Shown here piece by piece: positions 52,025 to 58,693 of a DNA stretch of 64,000 nucleotides. The notes beneath the pieces are model-generated. The model ran no database searches, had not been told where the DNA came from, and saw nothing but the letters and a program-made list of their open reading frames with translations. How positions within the stretch are numbered: position 1 is the stretch's first letter; each line of letters begins with the position of its first letter. The stretch is from Streptomyces sp. HD (GTDB taxonomy: Bacteria; Actinomycetota; Actinomycetes; Streptomycetales; Streptomycetaceae): assembly GCF_028369295.1 (NCBI RefSeq), contig NZ_JAQMYP010000045.1, positions 20,295-84,294 on the forward strand, in the 5' to 3' direction. The position numbers and the translations under genes are program-made.

Positions 52025-53236
52025 ATGACAGCTATGACCCCCGGCTCGAACATCCCTCTCTCCGCCGCGCGCGTGACGGTGGACGTCGCCGCTCCGGTGC
52101 GGCTCGACGTATCGGGCCTGCTGCTCACCGCCGACGGCAAGGTGCGCTCCGACGACGACTTCATCTTCTACAACCAGCCCAACGGCCCGGGCGTGACGTA
52201 CCGCTCGGGCGGCGGCACCAGCCCCGACGCGATCGTGGTCGACACGTCGGCCGTTCCCTCCGGTATCGAGAAGATCGTCGTCACCGCCAGCCCGGACGCC
52301 GCCGGCCAGACCTTCCAGGGCATCGAACCGACGGCGACGATCCGCAGCGCCGACGACAACAGCGTCCTGGCCACCTTCACACCCCCGCAGCTCGGCACCG
52401 AGACGGCACTGGTGATCGTCGAGGTCTACCTGCGCAACGGCCAGTGGAAGGCCCGCGCCGTGGGCCAGGGCTACGCCAACGGCCTGGCCGGCATCGCCAC
52501 CGACTTCGGCGTCACGGTCGAGGAACCCGCCCCGGCGCCGGTGGCCCCGCCGCAGCCCACCATGCAGCCCCCGGTCACCCCGCCCGCCCCGCCGGTGTCC
52601 ACTCCGGCCGCTCCCCCGGCCCCGCCGGCACCCCCCGCCCCGCCGGCACCCGGCGCCGGCAAGATCAACCTCGACAAGGGCCGGGTCAGCCTCCAGAAGA
52701 ACCAGACCGTGTCCCTGATGAAGGGCGGCCGCCCGCTGCTCTCACAGGTCAAGATGGGCCTCGGCTGGGAGCCGGCGTACCGCGGCAAGGACATCGACCT
52801 GGACGCCTCGGTCATCGCCTACGGCCCGCAGCGCAATCACATCGACAGCTGCTACTTCGGCAAGCTCCAGATCGTGCAGGGCGCCATCCGCCACTCCGGC
52901 GACAACCTCACGGGTGAGGGCGGCGGGGACGACGAGGTCATCACCGTCGACCTCGGCCGCCTCCCCCAGGACGTCACCGGCCTGGTCTTCACCGTCAACT
53001 CCTTCTCCGGCCAGAAGTTCACCGAGGTCGCCAAGGCCTACTGCCGGCTGATCGACGCCGCGTCCGGCGAGGAACTCGTCCGCTTCGACCTCACCAGTGC
53101 CGAGCCCCAGACGGGCGTCCTGATGGCCAAGTTGATCAGGCAGTTCTCCGGCGAGTGGGAGATGACGGCGATGGGCGACTTCGTGAAGGCCCGCACCGTA
53201 CGGAACATGGTGAAGCCGGCGGCACAGGCGCTGTAG
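52025..53236 (+). CDS. TerD-domain protein with two Ter-like domains
   Basis: Protein of 403 residues. The N-terminal half (1-165) is Ter-like: LDVSGLLLTADGKVRSDDDFIFYNQPNGPGVTYR, with the acidic calcium-binding region. A Pro/Ala-rich linker (about 170-215) follows. The C-terminal half (220-400) is a full TerD domain: LMKGGRPLLSQVKMGLGWEPAYRGKDIDLDASVIAYGP in blocks, and DDEVITVDLGRLPQDVTGLVFTVNSFSGQKF. Ter proteins bind calcium and act in tellurite/stress-linked systems. No other ter gene lies nearby. Confidence 0.88.
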   Translation: MTAMTPGSNIPLSAARVTVDVAAPVRLDVSGLLLTADGKVRSDDDFIFYNQPNGPGVTYRSGGGTSPDAIVVDTSAVPSGIEKIVVTASPDAAGQTFQGIEPTATIRSADDNSVLATFTPPQLGTETALVIVEVYLRNGQWKARAVGQGYANGLAGIATDFGVTVEEPAPAPVAPPQPTMQPPVTPPAPPVSTPAAPPAPPAPPAPPAPGAGKINLDKGRVSLQKNQTVSLMKGGRPLLSQVKMGLGWEPAYRGKDIDLDASVIAYGPQRNHIDSCYFGKLQIVQGAIRHSGDNLTGEGGGDDEVITVDLGRLPQDVTGLVFTVNSFSGQKFTEVAKAYCRLIDAASGEELVRFDLTSAEPQTGVLMAKLIRQFSGEWEMTAMGDFVKARTVRNMVKPAAQAL

Positions 53237-53282
53237 ACAGCCCGCCGCACAGAGCCAGACCCGACCCGTCGTACGACGTCCA

Positions 53283-53309
53283 GGGCGCCCCCACCCCACA
53301 GGGGCGCCC
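53283..53309. terminator. hairpin between converging sequences
   Basis: GGGCGCCCC ... GGGGCGCCC, perfect nine-base stem with a nine-base loop, 47 bases after the TerD gene and 21 bases past the stop of the convergent permease remnant. Confidence 0.7.
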
Positions 53310-53329
53310 AGCCGTACGGCGCGCACCGC

Positions 53330-53480
53330 TCACATCTTGGTGGCCCCCGCCGCCAGATCCCGCAGGAAGTGCCTCGCCCCGAGCAGGAACACCACGATCA
53401 GCGGGACGACGCTCATCACCGCGCCGGCCATCACGAGCGCGTGGTCGGCGTTGTAGAGGACGTTGAGGTTGTCAGCCATG
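53330..53480 (-). pseudogene. C-terminal remnant of a MalG-type sugar permease
   Basis: The minus strand reads LYNADHALVMAGAVMSVVPLIVVFLLGARHFLRDLAAGATKM and stops at 53330. This is the last membrane helix and tail of a carbohydrate ABC permease. The remaining five helices and any binding protein or first permease are absent. No good start site exists. A perfect LacI-type palindrome lies upstream at 53546 and a LacI gene at 53.7 kb, so a sugar import operon appears to have been deleted here, leaving its control end and last codons. Confidence 0.8.
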
Positions 53481-53545
53481 TCGTCCCGACCGCCTGGACA
53501 TCGCACTGCGGGAGGTCACTGTGGGGGGTTCTGTAGGTCCGTGAG

Positions 53546-53559
53546 CGTTCACGTGAACG
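53546..53559. promoter_or_regulatory. CGTTCACGTGAACG palindrome, candidate LacI operator
   Basis: Perfect 14-base palindrome of LacI type, upstream of the permease remnant and about 180 bases past the end of the LacI-family gene. The 257-base stretch 53481-53737 otherwise holds no recognised gene. Confidence 0.55.
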
Positions 53560-53737
53560 TTGCCGTCGAGCATCGAGGCGGCTGAAAAGCACTGTCAAGG
53601 GACGTGCGCGTCCTCTGTGTTGAGGCATCTCCGGGCTGTGTCGAGGTGTGTCCGACCCGCCGGTAGGACGCCTCCGGCGGTGCGGCAACGGGGCACACCG
53701 CCCGATTCGCCCGCCTCGCGCATGCCGCGGGGCAGAG

Positions 53738-54805
53738 TCAGGCCGAGGCCCGCACCACCAGCCCCGGCGCCACCCAGGCGTCGGCTCCCCGCAGCGGCTC
53801 CTCCCCCGCGAGCAGCCGGGCCACCTGCTCCACGGCCAGCCGTCCCAGCCGCCGTTTGTCGATGTGCAGGGTGGTCAGGGCGGGCTCCACCAGCTCGCCC
53901 AGCGACAGCCCGTCGAAGCCCATGACGGCCAGGTCGTCCGGCACCCGCCGACCGCGGCGCCGGGCGGCACGCATGGCGCCGACCGCGATCAGGTCGTTGA
54001 ACCCGAACACCGCGGTGACCTCGGGCCGGCCGGCCAGCAGCTGCTCCAAGCCGGCCTCGCCGCCGGCCACGCTGTGCTCGGGGCACAGCGCGATCCAGCT
54101 GTCGTCGACGGGCAGGCCGTGCCGCCGGGCCTGCTCCAGGAAGGCCTGCCGGCGAGGGCCGGGGCCGTGCACGCCGTCCAGCATGCCGATCCTGCGGTGC
54201 CCCGCGCCCACCAGATGCGCCATGCCCTGTGCCAGCCCCGCGGCGGCGTCGATGCCCACGGCCGCGAAACGGGTCTGCTGCGGACCGCGCTCCAGCAGCA
54301 CCAGCGGTACGCCGCCGAGGTGCCGGGCGAGTACGTCGTCGGGGCTCTTGAAGTAGCCCACGACCGCGTCCGCCTGGTGGGACAGCGCATCGAGCGCGTC
54401 CCGCTCCCGGCCCTCGTCGATCCGGGAGTCCCACACGACGACCTGCCAGCCGCGCCGTTCGGCCGCCTCCAGCACCCCGGCGGCCACCTCGGGGAAGAAG
54501 GGGTTCATCAGATCCGGGATCACCAGACCCGCGGTCACCGTCCCCTTGCGCACCAGGCCCCGCGCGAACCGGCTCGGCCGGTAGTCCAGCAGCCGGGCCG
54601 CCTCCAGGACGCGTTCCTTCGTGGCCGGGTCGATCTCACCCTTGTCGTTGACCGCGCGGGAGACCGTCTGGCGTGACACTCCGGCCAGCTTCGCGACGTC
54701 GTGGATCGTGGCCCGACGGCGGGCACCGTCCGGCCCCTCGGCACCCGGCTCCCGCTGCTGATCGTCCGCCCACACGGTGTGCACTGTATCCGGCCACGTA
54801 CGCAC
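53738..54805 (-). CDS. LacI family transcriptional regulator
   Basis: Regulator of 355 residues. The N-terminal helix-turn-helix reads ATIHDVAKLAGVSRQTVSRAVN, then the hinge YRPSRFARGLVRKGTVTAGLV. The periplasmic-binding-protein-like sugar domain follows (VIPDLMNPFFPEVAAGVLEAA; VFGFNDLIAVGAMRAARRRG). An N-terminal extension of about 30 residues precedes the helix-turn-helix, so the true start may be an inner GTG. Its original target was probably the sugar transporter whose remnant lies at 53.4 kb. Confidence 0.88.
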   Translation of the reverse strand: MRTWPDTVHTVWADDQQREPGAEGPDGARRRATIHDVAKLAGVSRQTVSRAVNDKGEIDPATKERVLEAARLLDYRPSRFARGLVRKGTVTAGLVIPDLMNPFFPEVAAGVLEAAERRGWQVVVWDSRIDEGRERDALDALSHQADAVVGYFKSPDDVLARHLGGVPLVLLERGPQQTRFAAVGIDAAAGLAQGMAHLVGAGHRRIGMLDGVHGPGPRRQAFLEQARRHGLPVDDSWIALCPEHSVAGGEAGLEQLLAGRPEVTAVFGFNDLIAVGAMRAARRRGRRVPDDLAVMGFDGLSLGELVEPALTTLHIDKRRLGRLAVEQVARLLAGEEPLRGADAWVAPGLVVRASA

Positions 54806-54870
54806 CGGGGCAGGGCCCGGTTCAACGAGGGTGGGCGACCGCGGGTCTCGAAGGCCGTAGCCCGAGCCGC

Positions 54871-55080
54871 CTAGAACGGCGCGCTGTACGCCTTCAGCGC
54901 CGGCTGGCCGCCGAGGTGGGCGTACAGCACGGTCGACTCCCGGCCGATCTCTCCCCGCCGGACCAGGTCGACCACCCCGGCCATCGACTTGCCCTCGTAC
55001 ACCGGGTCGGTGACCATCCCCTCGGTCCGCGCCGCCAGCCGCATCGCCTCCAGCGTCGTCTCGTCCGGGATGCCGTACGT
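54871..55080 (-). pseudogene. C-terminal fragment of ACC deaminase / D-cysteine desulfhydrase-like gene
   Basis: The minus strand reads TYGIPDETTLEAMRLAARTEGMVTDPVYEGKSMAGVVDLVRRGEIG..., then VLYAHLGGQPALKAYSAPF and stop. This is the end of a PLP-dependent beta-superfamily enzyme of the ACC deaminase/D-cysteine desulfhydrase group. About 70 residues remain of some 330. The 5' end is cut at the stop codon of the Ro60-like gene, with no start codon. Confidence 0.8.
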
Positions 55081-56661
55081 CTATTCAAGCCATGGCCAAT
55101 GACCAGAGTTCTCCTGCTCGATCAAAGGCACCATCCGGAAGGCCGTGTCCGTCAGGCCCCCGAAGGTGTGCCGGTTGCCGTTGCCCGACGGGCCGTGGCC
55201 CGCCCGGTACCCCGCGAGGTTCCAGGTGTAGACCGGCACGTCGGCGGGGACCTGCTGGGTCGGGTCACCGTGGTGGTTGTACGCGTACTGCTCGTCGGTG
55301 ACGATCAGCACCCGGTCCTGCCCCCGGTAGTGCGCGCGGACGGCCGAGGTGGTGTCCGTGCCGCCCAGGTCACCGAAGCGCCCCAGGATCTTGAGCACCG
55401 ACTCGCCCTTGCCGAAGGTCAGGCGCCGGCTGGTGGTGCCGAACTCGACGAGGTCGGCGTCCTTCGCGCGCAGCGCCAGCGCCGTGCCGAAGATCGCCGC
55501 CGCGTCCGCCCGGTTGAGCTTCGAACGGTCGGACAGCGGACCCCACATCGAGCCGGAGCGGTCGACGAGCACCAGCGTGCGGCCGGGCAGCGCCGGCACA
55601 TTGGCCAGCGAGTGGCCGAGCGCCTGCTCCAGCGGATACGCCCAGCGCAGCGAGGGCGCGTGCTGGTACGCGGCGAGGTACCGGAAGGGGAACTGCCGCG
55701 ACCGTGCGACCTCGGCCGGGTCACTGATCCGGGCGGCGACCCGGGCCGCCACCTCGTCGGAGACACCGGCCTCGTCGAAGTTCCGCAGATTCCGTACGAG
55801 CGCCATGGCACCCATCGACGGAATAACGGCCTCCCAGGCCTCCTTGTCCATCGGCCCCTGGAGCCAGCCCGCCAGCGCCTCCCAGGTCATCCCCGCCGCC
55901 GCGAGCCGCTCGGCACCGTCGGCCGACGTGACCACGGCACGCCGCTGCGCCACGGGCACCGCCATCAGCTCGCGATGCGCGACCAGCGTCCGGCTCGACG
56001 CGGGCGGCACGGCCGTGTCCGGGTTGTGCCGCCGGTCGAGGGCGTACTGGAACAGCTCCCCCTGCCATGGCTTCGCCGGGTCCGGCGCCGCGTGCACCAG
56101 GTTGAGGATGTCGCCGAAGCGGTAGCCCCTGGACGCGGTGTCGTACTTCAGCAGCGACTTGCCGCTGTAGAGCCGCCGTACGGCGTCGGCGATGCCGCGC
56201 TTGACCGGCTTGGGCACGTTTCGGCCGTACGTCGCCGTCCAGTACGCGAGCAGTTCGCCGGGCTCGTCCGGGCGCCGGAGCACGGAGTCGACGACCTGCC
56301 GGTTGGACGGGCCGTCGGTGGCGCCCGCGTCGAGGCGTGCCTTCACGTACTCGGCGGCGCCCACGACGGCCGCGGTGCGCAGATTGCCCTCGCCGCGCAG
56401 CCAGCCGAGCAGGCCGGCGGTCCAGGTCGAGTCGGTGACGGCGAGTTCGCCGACGAGACGTGCGAACCGGTCGTCGCGGTCGGCGCCGGTCTCGTAGAAG
56501 GTCTGCTGGGTGACGAAGTTGGCGACCGCGAGCAGGAAGAGCTCGGAGCGTGCGTCACGCTCACGGCCCCGGCCGCCCTCGTAGGTACGGAGCACCCGCC
56601 CCGTCGACGTCACCCGCGAAGTGGGCCGCAGCTCGGCAGCCCGGGTGTTGAATCGCGCCAT
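55081..56661 (-). CDS. rsr: Ro60/Rsr ortholog (TROVE domain RNA-binding protein)
   Basis: Protein of 526 residues from ATG 56661. The ring of alpha-helical repeats (TROVE, about 20-340) begins RGRERDARSELFLLAVANFVTQQTFYETGADRDDRF. The von Willebrand A domain (about 355-526) has the metal site DRSGSMWGP (Asp367-Ser369-Ser371), GGTDTTSAV and VLIVTDEQ. Bacterial Ro proteins bind Y RNAs and act in RNA quality control and decay, for example with PNPase. Two Y-RNA-like elements lie directly upstream on the same strand. The stop codon touches a truncated ACC-deaminase-like gene. Confidence 0.92.
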   Translation of the reverse strand: MARFNTRAAELRPTSRVTSTGRVLRTYEGGRGRERDARSELFLLAVANFVTQQTFYETGADRDDRFARLVGELAVTDSTWTAGLLGWLRGEGNLRTAAVVGAAEYVKARLDAGATDGPSNRQVVDSVLRRPDEPGELLAYWTATYGRNVPKPVKRGIADAVRRLYSGKSLLKYDTASRGYRFGDILNLVHAAPDPAKPWQGELFQYALDRRHNPDTAVPPASSRTLVAHRELMAVPVAQRRAVVTSADGAERLAAAGMTWEALAGWLQGPMDKEAWEAVIPSMGAMALVRNLRNFDEAGVSDEVAARVAARISDPAEVARSRQFPFRYLAAYQHAPSLRWAYPLEQALGHSLANVPALPGRTLVLVDRSGSMWGPLSDRSKLNRADAAAIFGTALALRAKDADLVEFGTTSRRLTFGKGESVLKILGRFGDLGGTDTTSAVRAHYRGQDRVLIVTDEQYAYNHHGDPTQQVPADVPVYTWNLAGYRAGHGPSGNGNRHTFGGLTDTAFRMVPLIEQENSGHWPWLE

Positions 56662-56715
56662 GATGAATTCCCCCGAATTCGTTCGCGTTTCGGAGGGCGG
56701 CGCAGCAAAAAGTGA

Positions 56716-56854
56716 GTGCCCGAGATCAGGAGTCGGCGACGGACTAGCCTGGTGCTCTATCCGAATTGAGCTACACCGACCCGAAGTCGATGACGGGATT
56801 CGAACCCGCAACCGCCAGATCCAACGAAGTAACCGTTGCCTGCGCACCGGGCAC
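56716..56854 (-). ncRNA. Y RNA with circularly permuted tRNA-like module
   Basis: Minus-strand RNA of about 139 nt. The ends pair: GTGCCCG (56854-56848) with CGGGCAC (56722-56716), extended by AACGG/CCGT, giving a bulged Ro-binding stem. Inside, the tRNA parts come in permuted order: T-arm GCGGG-TTCGAAT-CCCGT (56809-56793), then acceptor strand CATCGAC, a UUCG-type loop, acceptor strand GTCGGTG (7 bp), TA, D-stem GCTC, D-loop AATTCGGATA, D-stem GAGC. CTGG/CCAG takes the anticodon-stem place. A T5 run follows at about 56711. It ends about 50 bases before the Ro gene. This matches the known tRNA mimicry of bacterial Y RNAs. Confidence 0.85.
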
Positions 56855-56869
56855 CCACCATGAGCTGCG

Positions 56870-56944
56870 CCTCCCGAGATCAAGTCGGCTGCGGCACTGG
56901 ATTCTCTTTGCAAAAGAAGTAGCCGCTGCCTTCGCACCGGGAGG
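56870..56944 (-). ncRNA. short Y-RNA-like element without tRNA module
   Basis: Minus-strand RNA of at least 75 nt, 15 bases upstream of the second Y RNA. CCTCCCG (56944-56938) pairs with CGGGAGG (56876-56870), and CGGCT (56925-56921) with AGCCG (56890-56886). The 5' arm CCCGGTGCGAAGGCAGCGG and the 3' arm CCGACTTGATCTCGGG nearly repeat the arms of the second RNA (CCCGGTGCGCAGGCAACGG; CCGACTCCTGATCTCGGG). The stem ends co-vary between copies (CCTCC/GGAGG against GTGCC/GGCAC). The loop holds a TCTTT-TGC-AAAGA hairpin instead of a tRNA-like fold. Confidence 0.75.
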
Positions 56945-57002
56945 TGCGATGTCGTGATCTCACTGTAGGAGGCGCAACTCAGGTGGAGCGAGCGAATTAA
57001 GT

Positions 57003-58463
57003 TCAGCCGCGCTTCTGCCGCTTCCACGGCCCCGTGATCGCCAGCATGATTCCAGGCGTCTGGATGTTGGCGTAAAGGGTCCTGCCGTCGCAGGAGAAGG
57101 TGACGCCGGTGAACTCGCTGTATTCCGGCTCGGCTTCGGTGCCGATGTTGAGGTCGTTGCGGGCGATGGGGTAGGTGCGGCCGCTGTCGGTGGCGCCGAA
57201 CAGGTGCTGGACGCCCTCGCCGTCCTCGGCGATGACGAGGCCGCCGTACGGGGAGACGGTGATGTTGTCGGGGCCGTCGAAGGCGCCATCCGCCGACGAA
57301 TCAGCCGGGTCGGGGTTGACGCCGAGCAGGACCTTCAGGGTCAGGGTGCGGCGCTTGGGGTCGTAGAACCAGACCTGGCCGTCGTGCTGGACGGGGCTCT
57401 CCGCGCGGGCGTACGAGGAGACGATGTACGTGCCGCCGTCACCCCACCACATGCCCTCCAGCTTGCGGGCGCGGGTGATGTCGGTGGCGCCGAACTGCTT
57501 GCGCACGGGCGTGGTCTTGGCGTCGCGGTCGGGGACGTCCACCCAGTCGACGCCGTAGACCGTGCCGATCTTCGTGGCACGGGAGAGGTCGTCGACGAAC
57601 TTGCCGCCGGAGTCGAAGCACTTGGGGGCCTGCAGGACGCCCGCGTCGTCGGCGAGGGCGCGGAACTTGCCGCGGCCGTACTCGAAGCCCTTCGGCGGGG
57701 TCCAGCGGAAGAGCAGGCCGTTGGGCGAGGCGGCGTCCTCGGTGAGGTAGGCGTGGCCGCGCTTGGGGTCGATGACGACGGCCTCGTGGTCGTAGCGGCC
57801 GAAGAACTTCAGCGGCTTGGGGTCGCGGTTGGCGCGCCGGTCGATGGGGTCGACCTCGAAGACGTAGCCGTGGTCCTTGGTCATGCCGTTGGTGCCGGCC
57901 TTGTCGGAGTTCTCCTCGCAGGTGAGCCAGGTGCCCCAGGGGGTGCGGCCGCCCGCGCAGTTGGTGGAGGTACCGGCGATGCCGACCCACTCGGCGACCT
58001 GTCCGCCGGGGCGGACCTCGACGACCGTGCAGCCACCGGAGGCGGCGGGGTCGTAGACGAGGCCCTCGGTGAGCGGGACGGGGTACTTCCAGTTGGCGCG
58101 CGGGCCCTTCAGCTCGTGGTTGTTGACGAGGAGGGTGGTGCCGCGCGGGCCGTCGAAGGCGGCCGTGCCGTCGTGGTTGGAGGGCGTGAACTCGCCCGAC
58201 TCCAGCTTCGTCTTCCCGCTGTACGTGATGACGCGGTACGTGAACCCGGCGGGCAGCGCCAGGATGCCCTTGGGGTCCGGGATCAGCGGTCCGTACCCGA
58301 CACCGCCACCGTGGGCGTCCGCGGACTCCTCGCTCGCGACCTCGGTGTCCGTGGACGCGAGGGCGTTCGGCGCGGTGGCGAGAACGCCGGCACTGCCCGC
58401 CAGCGCGACACCGGCACCGGTGATCGCGGAGGTTCTGGCGAAGTCCCTGCGAGTGAGCGACAT
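57003..58463 (-). CDS. phoX: PhoX-family alkaline phosphatase (DUF839), Tat-secreted
   Basis: Protein of 486 residues with a twin-arginine signal (SLTRRDFARTSAITGAGVALAG). The mature beta-propeller has the PhoX/DUF839 pattern: GPLIPDPKGILALPAGFTYRVI, TLLVNNHELKGPRANWK, GGRTPWGTWLTCEENSDKAG, YDHEAVVIDPKRGHAYLTED and DGPDNITVSPYGGLVIAEDG, with acidic and Cys/Glu residues for calcium and iron. It releases phosphate from phosphoesters outside the cell. A clear PHO box lies about 75 bases before the start. Confidence 0.9.
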   Translation of the reverse strand: MSLTRRDFARTSAITGAGVALAGSAGVLATAPNALASTDTEVASEESADAHGGGVGYGPLIPDPKGILALPAGFTYRVITYSGKTKLESGEFTPSNHDGTAAFDGPRGTTLLVNNHELKGPRANWKYPVPLTEGLVYDPAASGGCTVVEVRPGGQVAEWVGIAGTSTNCAGGRTPWGTWLTCEENSDKAGTNGMTKDHGYVFEVDPIDRRANRDPKPLKFFGRYDHEAVVIDPKRGHAYLTEDAASPNGLLFRWTPPKGFEYGRGKFRALADDAGVLQAPKCFDSGGKFVDDLSRATKIGTVYGVDWVDVPDRDAKTTPVRKQFGATDITRARKLEGMWWGDGGTYIVSSYARAESPVQHDGQVWFYDPKRRTLTLKVLLGVNPDPADSSADGAFDGPDNITVSPYGGLVIAEDGEGVQHLFGATDSGRTYPIARNDLNIGTEAEPEYSEFTGVTFSCDGRTLYANIQTPGIMLAITGPWKRQKRG

Positions 58464-58530
58464 GGGGTCTCCCTGTGACCGTGGGTGCCGTGGAGGGTGG
58501 CGGACTTCGGAACGGCGCCACAGTCGCGCT

Positions 58531-58552
58531 CACATCTGAACGCCGATTGAAC
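58531..58552 (-). promoter_or_regulatory. PHO box (PhoP site) of phoX
   Basis: Two direct 11-base units on the minus strand: GTTCAATCGGC (58552-58542) and GTTCAGATGTG (58541-58531). This matches the GTTCA-type direct repeats bound by PhoP in Streptomyces. Confidence 0.8.
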
Positions 58553-58599
58553 TCCAGACGTCCTCAGAGCACTCGCTTCCATGAATCAACGCCGGGTGC

Positions 58600-58664
58600 G
58601 GCAACGCCCTTAGGGGCGCGGGACTGTATCCATCTGCGGCTCCGCCGCGTGGGCGCGACCAGCC
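58600..58664 (+). repeat. dispersed repeat, long form
   Basis: GGCAACGCCCTTAGGGGCGC, GGGACTGTATCCATCTGCGG, CTCCGCCGCGTGGGCGCGAC and CAGCC in sequence. Same long variant as at 9.8 kb. It lies in the 230-base gap between the divergent-side promoter of phoX and the end of the unknown gene to the right. Confidence 0.7.
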
Positions 58665-58693
58665 CCCACGCACCCGCACTCGCAGAACAGCCG

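Noticed and set aside
56745..56815. Ordinary tRNA gene on the minus strand
   Set aside because: T-arm and D-arm are perfect but in the wrong order, the acceptor strands are joined by a UUCG-type loop, and there is no anticodon loop or CCA end. It fits a Y RNA tRNA mimic.
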